A program made the translations under genes and the position numbers. Below, one piece after another: positions 7,202 through 13,895 of a stretch of 14,911 nt of DNA. Numbering within the stretch: position 1 is the first letter of the stretch; every line of letters begins with the position of its first letter. The notes beneath the pieces are model-generated. The model was not told the DNA's origin, searched no databases, and saw only the letters and a list, made by a program, of their open reading frames with translations. Origin of the DNA: an uncultured Collinsella sp. (GTDB lineage Bacteria; Actinomycetota; Coriobacteriia; Coriobacteriales; Coriobacteriaceae); NCBI GenBank assembly GCA_902494935.1, contig CABUVH010000031.1, forward strand, positions 1-14,911. Reading direction: 5' to 3'.

Positions 7202-8563
7202 TTGTCTCGACTGAACAAAGGGGCCGCGGAGCAGCGTTTTCCACTGCCCGCCTTGCTCCAAAAGCTAGTCTGCGTCATGGCCGTGGCGCTCGCGCTGGTG
7301 TGCGCGGGGGCATATGCGCCCACGACCGCCCAGGCGCTTGAGACCGCAAAGATTACCGCCCGACCCAACACCGGTTCGGGCAGCGATGTGGTCGGCGGCA
7401 CCGAGACGCGCATTACCTGGGAAGTTCAGGCCGATGCCGACGAGGAGCTGAGCGGTCTTTCTTTGACGTTTGTCGACGGCACGACGTTTGGTACCGATGA
7501 CACGCGATTGACGATGCTCTCGGGCGAGGACCTCATGGATCGTACGCCCATGAAGCCCACGTGCAAGGCTGACGGCCAGACGCTCAAGATTGACTTTGGC
7601 GAGACGGCGCCTGCCGGCGGCTTTTTCCGTGTCGAGGTTTACGGCGTGACGTTTCCCGTTGAGGGCGGCGATGAGGCCTTTAGCGGCACCTATACGCTCG
7701 CCGACGGTTCGACCAAGAAGATTTCAAAAATTCCTTCCGTCGAGATCAAGGGCGTGACGGCCTTCGATAACTTCCTGGCCGATCTTAAGGAGCAGCCGTG
7801 GGTCGAGGCCTGGAACTCCAATATGTTCCTGCGCCTGTTCTTGAACCCGGTCATTTTGGTCCAAAGCCTGCCGATCGTCTTTAAGGGCTTCCTTATGTCG
7901 CTTTCGATCGTGCTTGTGGCGTTTCCGCTGGCAATTCCCTTCGGTTTTGCCCTGTCGCTCATGCGCATCTCCAAGTCGCGCATCCTGCGTTGCCTCGCCG
8001 GCATCTACGTGAATATCATTCGCGGTACGCCGGCGTTCCTGCAGATCTATATCGCGTTCTTCGGTCTGCCGTTGGCTGGCGTCAAGGTGGACGACTATGT
8101 CTTGGGCGTTATCGTCATGGCCATGAACTCGTCTGCGTACCTGTGCGAGATCTTCCGTGCCGGTATTCAATCGATCCCCAAGGGCCAAAACGAGGCTGCT
8201 CGCTCTCTGGGCATGAATGCCTTCCAGACGCTGCTCTACGTTATGATTCCGCAGACATTCCGCAATGTTTTGCCTACGCTGACCAGCGAGTTTATCTTGC
8301 TTTACAAGGATACGTCGCTGCTTGCCGCCGTGGGTGTGGTCGAGATCGTCATGAACGCCCGTACCATCGTGGCCACGACGGGCTCCATCACGCCGTATGT
8401 GGTTGCCGCCCTGTTCTATCTGGTCATCACCCTGCCGCTCGCTCGCTTGGTGAGCGGTCTTGAGGCGAGGCTTTTGGGCACGGCCGAGACCAAGAAGAAG
8501 CGTCCCGCCAAGAGCGCCGGACAGGTTGTCGCGACGCCTGCCGATCACATCGCCGGTCTGTAA
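7202..8563 (+). CDS. Amino acid ABC transporter permease with secreted N-terminal domain
   Basis: A 453-residue membrane protein, about twice the usual length of this permease family. Residues 1-45 are a signal peptide (QKLVCVMAVALALVCAGAYA, AQA cleavage site). Residues about 46-190 form a soluble beta-rich domain rich in Thr, Asp and Gly, Ig-like in character, which I do not recognise. From about 215 the protein is a PAAT-type permease (His/Gln family) with about five membrane helices, GTPAFLQIYI (275-284) and the EAA loop starting EAARSLGMNAFQTL (331), followed by LPTLTSEFILLYKDTSLL. The start is TTG at 7202 because AGGAG (7192-7196) precedes it by five nucleotides; a later ATG (7278) would cut into the signal peptide. 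A cleaved signal peptide fits the N-out topology of this family. It is followed at 12 nt by the ATPase gene. Confidence 0.9.
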   Translation: MSRLNKGAAEQRFPLPALLQKLVCVMAVALALVCAGAYAPTTAQALETAKITARPNTGSGSDVVGGTETRITWEVQADADEELSGLSLTFVDGTTFGTDDTRLTMLSGEDLMDRTPMKPTCKADGQTLKIDFGETAPAGGFFRVEVYGVTFPVEGGDEAFSGTYTLADGSTKKISKIPSVEIKGVTAFDNFLADLKEQPWVEAWNSNMFLRLFLNPVILVQSLPIVFKGFLMSLSIVLVAFPLAIPFGFALSLMRISKSRILRCLAGIYVNIIRGTPAFLQIYIAFFGLPLAGVKVDDYVLGVIVMAMNSSAYLCEIFRAGIQSIPKGQNEAARSLGMNAFQTLLYVMIPQTFRNVLPTLTSEFILLYKDTSLLAAVGVVEIVMNARTIVATTGSITPYVVAALFYLVITLPLARLVSGLEARLLGTAETKKKRPAKSAGQVVATPADHIAGL

Positions 8564-8575
8564 GGAGGTCCTATC

Positions 8576-9328
8576 ATGAGCGAAACCAATAACTCGAACG
8601 AGGTCGTCGTCAGCATCAAGAACCTCCAGAAGGCCTTTGGCGACAACGTGGTCCTGCGCGATATCGATCTGGATGTGCACAAGGGTGAGGTCGTTGTGGT
8701 CTTGGGCCCCTCGGGCTCGGGCAAGTCGACGATGCTTCGCTGCATCAATCGTCTGGAGCATCCCACGAGCGGCTCGATTATCGTCGAGGGTGTGGACGTG
8801 TGCGCCAAGGGCGTCGACCTTAACAAGGTGCGCACGCATCTGGGTATGGTGTTCCAGCAGTTCAATTTGTTCCCGCACCTCTCAGTCAAAAAGAACGTCA
8901 TGCTCGCGCAGCAGAAGGTGCTCAAGCGCAGCAAGGAAGAGGCCGAGAAGATTGCCGTCGAGGAGCTGACCAAGGTCGGTCTTGCCGAGCGTATCGACTT
9001 TATGCCGAGCCAGCTCTCGGGCGGCCAGCAGCAGCGCGTTGCCATCGCCCGCGCCCTGTCGATGAACCCGCACGTCATGCTCTTTGACGAGGCCACCTCG
9101 GCGCTCGATCCTGAGCTCGTGCGCGACGTCCTGGGCGTCATGCGCGACCTGGCGCACGACGGTATGACCATGATCGTCGTGACGCACGAGATGGGCTTTG
9201 CCCGCGATGTCGCCGACCGCGTCGTCTTTATGGACGGCGGCGTCATTGTGGAAGAGGGTACGCCGAGCGAGGTCTTCGACCATCCCAAGAGCGAACGCAC
9301 CAAGGCGTTCTTGGGCAACATCTCGTAG
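8576..9328 (+). CDS. Amino acid ABC transporter ATP-binding protein (GlnQ-like)
   Basis: A 250-residue ATPase that powers the importer from the cytoplasmic side. All motifs are intact: Walker A GPSGSGKST (44-52), Q-loop VFQQFNLFPH (Gln94/95), signature LSGGQQQR (147-154), Walker B VMLFDEATSALD with Asp171 and Glu172, and the switch His204 (VVTHEMGFA). The ATG follows AAGGAGG. It is the last gene of the operon, 12 nt after the permease and 20 nt before a perfect terminator. The sequence is a typical PAAT-family ATPase with no extra regulatory domain. Confidence 0.97.
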   Translation: MSETNNSNEVVVSIKNLQKAFGDNVVLRDIDLDVHKGEVVVVLGPSGSGKSTMLRCINRLEHPTSGSIIVEGVDVCAKGVDLNKVRTHLGMVFQQFNLFPHLSVKKNVMLAQQKVLKRSKEEAEKIAVEELTKVGLAERIDFMPSQLSGGQQQRVAIARALSMNPHVMLFDEATSALDPELVRDVLGVMRDLAHDGMTMIVVTHEMGFARDVADRVVFMDGGVIVEEGTPSEVFDHPKSERTKAFLGNIS

Positions 9329-9348
9329 CCGGTTGATGTAACTGCCGT

Positions 9349-9396
9349 TACAAAAGAGCGGGGGCTGGACTTGAATTCAGCCCCCGCTCTTTTGTA
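9349..9396. terminator. Strong bidirectional terminator
   Basis: A 19-bp perfect inverted repeat (9349-9367 with 9378-9396) encloses a 10-nt loop. It has a GC-rich core (AGCGGGGGCTG) and A/T-rich ends (ACAAAAG/CTTTTGT), so T-runs follow on both strands. It separates the convergent ABC operon and flavodoxin operon. Confidence 0.95.
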
Positions 9397-9445
9397 GGGA
9401 TGGTGATGCGCTTTGATGCAGGCTCTCTTGGAGGCCCTGGGTTCG

Positions 9446-9865
9446 TTACGCGAGCTCGGCTCCGAGGGCCTTGCAAGCGGTCTCGCCCTCGTCGTCGGGC
9501 GCGTCGTAGCAGATGGTGGAGTCCACGACGTTGACGCCGGCCTCGTCGGCGTCGGCCTTCCAGTTGTCCATCCACTCGCCCTCGGCCCACGAATAGGAGC
9601 CAAAGAGGACGACCTTCTTGTCGCCGAGAGTCTCCTTGACCTCGTCCCACATAGGCTGGAACTCGTCATACTCAAGCTCCTCGGAACCCATGGCGGGGCA
9701 GCCGAAGGCGAAGGCATCATATTCGGCGGCCTTGTCGGCAGAGAAGTCGGCGCAGGGGATGACCTCAGTCTCGGCGCCCGCGGACGTGGCGCCTTCGGCG
9801 ACGAGGTTTGCCATGGCCTCGGTGTTGCTCGTGCCGCTCCAGTAGACGACGGCGATCTTGCTCAT
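9446..9865 (-). CDS. Short-chain flavodoxin
   Basis: A 139-residue FMN electron carrier. The phosphate-binding loop is SGTSNTEAMA (10-19) after the first beta strand KIAVVYW. FGCPAMGSEEL (54-64) and GSYSWAEGEWMDNW (89-102) are the two FMN-contacting loops, with Trp and Tyr to stack on the flavin. The C-terminus DDEGETACKALGAELA is typical of clostridial-type flavodoxins. The ATG is preceded by GAAAGGA on the minus strand; the longer open frame toward 10357 is only the complement of the neighbouring gene. It lies 46 nt downstream of the DUF3793-type gene, so the two form an operon. Flavodoxins often replace ferredoxin when iron is short; regulation here is not proven. Confidence 0.93.
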   Translation of the reverse strand: MSKIAVVYWSGTSNTEAMANLVAEGATSAGAETEVIPCADFSADKAAEYDAFAFGCPAMGSEELEYDEFQPMWDEVKETLGDKKVVLFGSYSWAEGEWMDNWKADADEAGVNVVDSTICYDAPDDEGETACKALGAELA

Positions 9866-9911
9866 ATGTTTTCCTTTCGGTTGTGCGACGTGCGGCCGCG
9901 TTTTGTATGCT

Positions 9912-10616
9912 CTATCGGGTTGCCTGGACAAGTTGTCCCAGGGTGCAGCCCTGTTGATAGATGTAGGTAAGGTATTGCGTGCATGCACGATAGGAATCGA
10001 AGGTCGTGAGCGCCTGTTCGACGTTTGTGTATACCTTCCAGGCGCCAAAGACCTTATAGTTTTCGCCGTGCTGGACGATAAACTGATGGACATCTTCGTA
10101 GGGATAGCCCAAAAAATAGCCAATTTCGTGGGGGAACTCGCACATGCACCCCGTATCGCAGCGCCTATTTCGCGCGAGTGCGCAGACACTGCCATCATAG
10201 GCGCTTTCTGCGGCATTGCTGCTTGCCAGCGTGATGCGCGCGGCGAGATGCACCAGGGATGCGGGCAGGTTGTGGACATCGTAACCTTCGGCGACAAGCG
10301 CCGTCGTGGCGCGGGGGTCGGAGAGGTATCGCATGAGGTCCGCAGGGCGGTACACATAGATGAGCGCTCCGCAGGGGCGCCAGACCAAAACGCTCATATG
10401 GATCCCGAGCGGCTGGAGCTCGCGGTTGCATTGGGCTATGACGGCGAGCAGGCGAGAGCGTCGCTCTTCGATTTGAGCGACGCCGAGTTTTCTGTTTTGG
10501 TTGGCGTAAACGCCGGGATAGGTAAAGAGCGAAGCCGGCTTGATACCTGCGAGCGTAGGGGAGCAGTTGCGCACGACAGCCGTTTGGTATGTTGGGATGT
10601 CAATGGTTCGAGTCAC
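9912..10616 (-). CDS. DUF3793 family protein
   Basis: A 234-residue cytoplasmic protein without signal peptide or membrane helix. It matches what I know of DUF3793: NCSPTLAGIKPASLFTYP near the N-terminus (17-34), a middle LVWRPCGALIYVYRPADL, and the hallmark EFPHEIGYFLGYPYEDVHQFI followed by YKVFGAWKVYTNVEQAL and a final YRACTQYLTY. The conserved Cys18 and the CDTGCMC cluster could bind a metal or form thiols, but no function is established. The start is GTG (complement of 10614-10616) with AAAGGGG five nucleotides upstream. It is the first gene of an operon with the flavodoxin; members of this family are commonly next to flavodoxins or iron genes in anaerobes, which suggests a role in iron or haem stress. 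Confidence 0.85.
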   Translation of the reverse strand: MTRTIDIPTYQTAVVRNCSPTLAGIKPASLFTYPGVYANQNRKLGVAQIEERRSRLLAVIAQCNRELQPLGIHMSVLVWRPCGALIYVYRPADLMRYLSDPRATTALVAEGYDVHNLPASLVHLAARITLASSNAAESAYDGSVCALARNRRCDTGCMCEFPHEIGYFLGYPYEDVHQFIVQHGENYKVFGAWKVYTNVEQALTTFDSYRACTQYLTYIYQQGCTLGQLVQATR

Positions 10617-10655
10617 GTTGCCCCTTTCGAGCCCTCACTTGTTAGCCTAGGAAAA

Positions 10656-10683
10656 CTTATACATGAAAGTAAGCCATGGTCAA
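10656..10683 (-). promoter_or_regulatory. Promoter of the DUF3793-flavodoxin operon
   Basis: On the minus strand TTGACC (10678-10683), a 16-nt spacer and TATAAG (10656-10661) match the sigma-70 consensus at 5 of 6 in each box. The start point would fall near 10649, about 33 nt before the GTG. A TTAGCCTA motif (10642-10649) overlaps it. Confidence 0.65.
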
Positions 10684-10709
10684 CAAAAAAGTTTGAATAG
10701 GGAAACTAA

Positions 10710-10741
10710 TTGACCGAACCGACATGATTTTGGGTTAAGAT
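10710..10741 (+). promoter_or_regulatory. Candidate promoter of the HMA-protein gene
   Basis: TTGACC (10710-10715) is followed after a long 20-nt spacer by TAAGAT (10736-10741). The spacing is longer than ideal. The CsoR-like palindrome at 10746-10762 begins just after it, where a repressor would block transcription. Confidence 0.4.
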
Positions 10742-10745
10742 GGGG

Positions 10746-10762
10746 ACACCCCATGGGGGTAT
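10746..10762 (+). promoter_or_regulatory. CsoR-like copper operator candidate
   Basis: The core CCCCATGGGG (10749-10758) is a perfect palindrome within ACACCCCATGGGGGTAT. It resembles the TACCCC-N-GGGGTA type operators of the CsoR family of copper-sensing repressors. It lies about 30 nt before a heavy-metal-binding gene and just after its candidate promoter. No csoR gene is in the window. Confidence 0.5.
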
Positions 10763-10791
10763 CTAGATAGGGCTACTTGAAAGGGGAACGC

Positions 10792-11175
10792 ATGAGTGAC
10801 TTGCTCAACCCTGCGAATCTCATCGTGCTGGCCGTCATTGCCGTCGGCATGTTTTTTGGACTGCGTCGCATTGCCGCTTCGACACACGGGAAGAGTTGTT
10901 GCAGCGATGGTACGAGCGGCAAGAAAACCAAAAAGGTTGTTGTGGTGGATACCGATGCATCGCACTATCCCTATAGCGATGAGCTGCTCATCGGCGGCAT
11001 GAGCTGTGACGGCTGCGCTCAGAACGTGGCCAATGCCCTGAATGCGCTGGATGGCGTGTGGGCAACGGTGACGTATGCGGATCACACGGCACGCGTGCGC
11101 TCTAAGCAGCCGGTTGATCGCGGTGTCCTCGAGACGGCCGTGAAAGACGCGGGCTACTACGTCATGACGCTGTAA
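10792..11175 (+). CDS. Membrane-anchored heavy-metal-associated (CopZ-like) protein
   Basis: A 127-residue protein with one N-terminal membrane helix (about residues 8-23, IVLAVIAVGMFFG) and a basic linker containing a vicinal Cys pair (KSCCSD, 36-37). It ends in an HMA domain (about 60-127) with the metal-binding motif GMSCDGC (69-75), which binds Cu(I) or similar thiophilic ions in CopZ and P-type ATPases. The helix orientation probably leaves the HMA domain in the cytoplasm (GLRR follows the helix, positive-inside). The ATG is preceded by AAAGGGGA (10780-10786). It stands alone: the next gene is convergent, 26 nt away. A CsoR-like palindrome upstream suggests copper control. A role as copper buffer or chaperone is inference. 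Confidence 0.88.
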   Translation: MSDLLNPANLIVLAVIAVGMFFGLRRIAASTHGKSCCSDGTSGKKTKKVVVVDTDASHYPYSDELLIGGMSCDGCAQNVANALNALDGVWATVTYADHTARVRSKQPVDRGVLETAVKDAGYYVMTL

Positions 11176-11201
11176 GCGCCGCCCTGGATGCGCTTCCTTG
11201 G

Positions 11202-11627
11202 CTAGGCTCGTCCGCGCAGTTCGATGTCTTGGATGTCGTCGAAGTCGATGGCGATGTCTTTGAGCTTGAGGAGCTTGAAGGCGGGGAGCGCCTCGTCGAG
11301 GATGCCGGTGCGGGAGCGATAGCCGTACGTATCGTAATAGGTGACACGAACCAAGTCGCCACGTTTGAGACCCTCGAGCTTTTTAGAAAGTACGAGGGCT
11401 TTTTCTTCCGTGAGCTCACGTTTTGGCTCGACGGTGATTTCCTGCTTGCGCACGAGTTCGTAGTATCCCGTGAGGGCGGCAAAGGGCATAAACTGTGCGG
11501 CGCGGTTGGCGCGCACGGCACCGTTGGCAGTGAGGTTGGGGTCGGCGACGCGGCGTCTGCCCTCGGGGTCCGCCAGGCGCTCGAAGGCGGTCGGCGGGCG
11601 CACGGGCTGTTGTTTGGGCTTAGGCAC
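11202..11627 (-). CDS. YolD-like protein, partner of the Y-family polymerase
   Basis: A 141-residue protein of the YolD-like family, found next to Y-family polymerases in Gram-positive bacteria; in Bacillus it is thought to be a functional counterpart of UmuD. The family signature is RAAQFMPFAALTGYYELVRKQEITVEPKRE, followed by a beta-rich part (GDLVRVTYYDTYGYRSRTG) and an acidic end (IDFDDIQDIELRGRA). The GTG at 11627 is chosen because GGAGG lies just upstream on the minus strand; an in-frame TTG 12 nt earlier lacks a site. The gene overlaps the polymerase stop codon by 8 nt, so translation is probably coupled and SOS control shared. The N-terminus (to about residue 35) is Pro/Arg-rich and looks disordered. 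Confidence 0.85.
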   Translation of the reverse strand: MPKPKQQPVRPPTAFERLADPEGRRRVADPNLTANGAVRANRAAQFMPFAALTGYYELVRKQEITVEPKRELTEEKALVLSKKLEGLKRGDLVRVTYYDTYGYRSRTGILDEALPAFKLLKLKDIAIDFDDIQDIELRGRA

Positions 11628-13125
11628 GGTGTCCTCCAACTTGGTCGTTGCGTTCGCGCGCGGTGGCGCCGGCGGTAAAGCTTAATCCCTTGACGAGCGC
11701 GTTCTTGCCGTACTTGCCTTTCACGGCCAGGACGGCGCGCGCCAGGTCGCGCTCGCGCTCATCGGCCTCGATATCGCTGAACAGATCGATGGTGGCAAAT
11801 TCCTCGGGCACAAGATTGCTAAAGCCCAGGTTGATGCGCTTGACCGGTCGTTTGGGATCGACAGTCTGCGCCCAGAGCTCATCGAAATAGCCCATGATCT
11901 TCTTAAACGAATTGGTGCGCTCGGGCAGCTTTCGCGAGGCGTTGGAGTGCGCAAAGAGTGCGGCATAGCCACCGCGCGGTTTGCCGCCATGCTCTCCCAC
12001 AAAGATGCCATCGATTGCCTGCGCTTCGCGCACCAGGCGACGCCTTTCGTCATCGCGCTGGACTGGCTTGGGAGCACGGGGCGCGAGCTCGGGGCCGGCG
12101 GTTGCGGTAGGTTCGATACTCGATGTGCTCGAGCGCAGGTGCCCGCATCCGTCCACATATTGCGCTGTACCGCTGGCGTCGAGGCGGCGTATGTCGGCGC
12201 GTTCGCTCGCGTAGCCCACAAAGAGCGAGATGCTGTCGCAGACCACGTGTTTATCGACCAAGTCCAACACGGCGTTGTCGACCATCTCGCGCAAGACGGT
12301 GTAGGCTTGCTCGTAGGCATAACCCTTCGAGAGCACCTGTCCTGTGGTGGTCGAAGTTGCTTGTGGGCGATAGGCTTGGATATCGGCGATGGTTGTCGGC
12401 TCGCGCCCAAAGGCGTGGTCGATGAGATATTCGGCATTGACGCCGAGCTCGTCGTAGAGCAGGTTCTCGTCGAGTGCGGCGACACCCATCAGGTCGTAGA
12501 CGCCATACTTCTCGAGTCGGGCTGCCACGCCGGGCCCGATGCCCCAGATATCGGTGATGGGACGATGGGGCCAGATCTCTTTGCGAAAGGTCTCGTCGTC
12601 GAGTATGCCGATGCGGCTGGGTACGTGCTTGGCGGTGATATCGAGCGCTACCTTGGCCTGGAATAGGTTGGGGCCGATGCCGACCGTCGCCGTGATGCCG
12701 GTGCGCGCGAGGACCTCATCGCGCAACATGCAGGCAAAGCCTTTGGCATTGGTATGGTAGAGGTCTAGATAGGGCGTCACGTCGATAAAGCATTCGTCGA
12801 TTGAATAGACGTGAATGTCTTGCGGGCTCACGTATTCCAGATAGATGCCGTAGATTTGCGCCGACACTTCCATGTAGTGCTGCATGCGCGGTACGGCTTT
12901 GATGTAGTCGATGCCGTCGGGAATCTCAAACAGACGGCAGCGATTGTGAATCCCTAAGTCCTTCATGGCCTGTGTGATGGCGAGGCAGATGGTCGTGCGC
13001 CCGCGCGATTCGTCGGCAACGACCAGGTTGGTGGTGAGCGGGTTGAGTCCGCGGTCGACGCACTCGACGCTAGCGTAAAACGTCTTGAGGTCGATACAGA
13101 TATAGGTGTGACGCTCGTGCCCCAC
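11620..13125 (-). CDS. Y-family DNA polymerase (DinB/UmuC/UvrX type)
   Basis: A 501-residue translesion DNA polymerase that copies damaged DNA with low fidelity. The catalytic residues are Asp12 (YICIDLKTFYASVEC) and Asp110-Glu111 (YSIDECFIDVT). A helix-hairpin-helix lies at WGIGPGVAARLEKYGVYDL (194-212), and the little-finger domain follows (about 255-450, with GQVLSKGY and RINLGFSNL). Residues about 327-385 form a low-complexity Ser/Pro/Arg insert inside the little finger. Start: GTG at 13125, just after GGGAGG. Longer ATG starts at 13191 and 13197 lie inside the promoter and would not be transcribed. Its promoter overlaps a LexA box, and the YolD-like gene follows with overlap. No obvious C-terminal sliding-clamp motif was picked out. 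Confidence 0.93.
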   Translation of the reverse strand: MGHERHTYICIDLKTFYASVECVDRGLNPLTTNLVVADESRGRTTICLAITQAMKDLGIHNRCRLFEIPDGIDYIKAVPRMQHYMEVSAQIYGIYLEYVSPQDIHVYSIDECFIDVTPYLDLYHTNAKGFACMLRDEVLARTGITATVGIGPNLFQAKVALDITAKHVPSRIGILDDETFRKEIWPHRPITDIWGIGPGVAARLEKYGVYDLMGVAALDENLLYDELGVNAEYLIDHAFGREPTTIADIQAYRPQATSTTTGQVLSKGYAYEQAYTVLREMVDNAVLDLVDKHVVCDSISLFVGYASERADIRRLDASGTAQYVDGCGHLRSSTSSIEPTATAGPELAPRAPKPVQRDDERRRLVREAQAIDGIFVGEHGGKPRGGYAALFAHSNASRKLPERTNSFKKIMGYFDELWAQTVDPKRPVKRINLGFSNLVPEEFATIDLFSDIEADERERDLARAVLAVKGKYGKNALVKGLSFTAGATARERNDQVGGHRA

Positions 13126-13154
13126 GCGTCCTCCCATCAAACACATGTTCTTAT

Positions 13155-13168
13155 CGAATATCTGTTCG
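13155..13168 (-). promoter_or_regulatory. LexA (SOS) box
   Basis: On the minus strand CGAACAGATATTCG differs by one base from the Gram-positive/actinobacterial LexA consensus CGAAC-N4-GTTCG. It lies immediately downstream of the -10 box, overlapping the expected start point, the classic position for repression. It places the polymerase and YolD-like genes in the SOS regulon. Confidence 0.88.
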
Positions 13169-13197
13169 ATAATACCCGCTCGTCCGGACATCGTCAA
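13169..13197 (-). promoter_or_regulatory. Promoter of the polymerase-YolD operon
   Basis: TTGACG (13192-13197), a 17-nt spacer and TATTAT (13169-13174), read on the minus strand, match the sigma-70 consensus at 5 of 6 in each box. The start point falls in the LexA box, about 40 nt before the GTG start codon. Confidence 0.8.
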
Positions 13198-13201
13198 AAC
13201 C

Positions 13202-13228
13202 TGTCAAAAAGGGACTGGTTTGTTTTGG
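13202..13228. repeat. Half copy of the AAAAAGGGAC repeat
   Basis: AAAAAGGGACTGG, then TTTGTTTTGGTAGGT closely matches the complement of the right arm of the hairpin at 13896-13959. No matching second arm follows here, so it looks like a decayed or single-arm copy. Confidence 0.5.
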
Positions 13229-13309
13229 TAGGTATGGTCGTGCGGTTGGATTGGGTTTTAACGCAGCTCTAAAGAGTGCGAAACAGCTCGGAAAAGCTCG
13301 CTTCGTAGC

Positions 13310-13885
13310 ATGAGCCTAACGATTGATACCGCCTATGTGCACGGAAGGGTTGTGGGAAAGATGGTCAATTACGGGTTTGGTATGCCGACGCGCCTTGTTG
13401 TGGATGGAGACGTGGCTCGCTGGTGCGGACGATTGGTCGCTCACTACGGTGGCACCAAGGCGCTGGTCGTGTTGGGCGGTGACAAGCATACGCGCGATGA
13501 GCTTGTCTCGGTGGCACTTGGCTCGCTTGATCGAGCCCTACTCGAGCGCGTACTTTTCCGCTGCGGCTCGGTTGGGGGCGACGGGGGAGACGAGCTGATC
13601 GACGAAGCCGTGGCCCTGGCGACCGACGAAGGCGTGGACTTTGTCCTGGCGATTGGCGATGCCGATACTGCTGGCTTTGCGCGCGAGCTCGCGCGTCGCA
13701 TGGCGGCGCTCGATGCCGGCGAAGACGGTTTTGTCCCTTATGGATGCATTCTCTCGGAGGGCAAGGCGCCTGCTGTCGTGGGCACCGGTGAGGTTCCCGT
13801 TTTTGCCATTATCGCGCCCGAACTGCTGGAGGGCATCGGGTCTCCTCTGCGTGAGTTGCTCGGTAGCGTCTGCGCCGCGGCCTAA
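13310..13885 (+). CDS. Short protein resembling the NAD-binding half of iron-type alcohol dehydrogenases
   Basis: A 191-residue protein (174 if it starts at ATG 13361). NYGFGMPTRLVVDGDVARWCGRLVAHYGGTKALVVLGGD resembles the start of iron-containing alcohol dehydrogenases (N-Y-x-PTR-hydrophobic, then KALVV.GGD). LAIGDADTAGFARELA occupies the place of their LAVGGGSxxDxAKxIA, and VPYGCILSEGKAP that of the PxxGTGSE stretch. The protein ends there: the C-terminal helical domain with the metal-binding Asp and His residues is missing, and the GGGS loop is degenerate. Normal length is about 380-400. It may be a stable truncated paralogue without dehydrogenase activity or a non-enzymatic nucleotide-binding protein. 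No good ribosome binding site supports either start; M18 fits family N-termini better. It is divergent from the polymerase and followed by a terminator. Confidence 0.7.
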   Translation: MSLTIDTAYVHGRVVGKMVNYGFGMPTRLVVDGDVARWCGRLVAHYGGTKALVVLGGDKHTRDELVSVALGSLDRALLERVLFRCGSVGGDGGDELIDEAVALATDEGVDFVLAIGDADTAGFARELARRMAALDAGEDGFVPYGCILSEGKAPAVVGTGEVPVFAIIAPELLEGIGSPLRELLGSVCAAA

Positions 13886-13895
13886 TATTTGCCAT

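Noticed and set aside
6194..7261. 355-codon minus-strand open frame
   Set aside because: Mirror of the lipoprotein gene in GC-rich DNA; composition is Val/Leu/Asp/Gly-biased as expected of such mirrors.
7724..9720. Two long minus-strand open frames (384 and 391 codons)
   Set aside because: They lie opposite clearly real permease and ATPase genes, one runs through the strong terminator at 9349-9396, and neither resembles a protein family.
9866..10357. N-terminal extension of the flavodoxin
   Set aside because: It reads the DUF3793-type gene out of frame; the flavodoxin begins cleanly at 9865 with its own ribosome binding site.
11174..11195. AAGCGC/GCGCTT hairpin between the convergent HMA and YolD-like genes
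   Set aside because: Only 6 bp with a 10-nt loop and no T-run; too weak to call a terminator.
13126..13197. Longer polymerase starts at ATG 13191 or 13197
   Set aside because: They fall between the -35 and -10 boxes or at the -35 itself, upstream of the expected transcript start.
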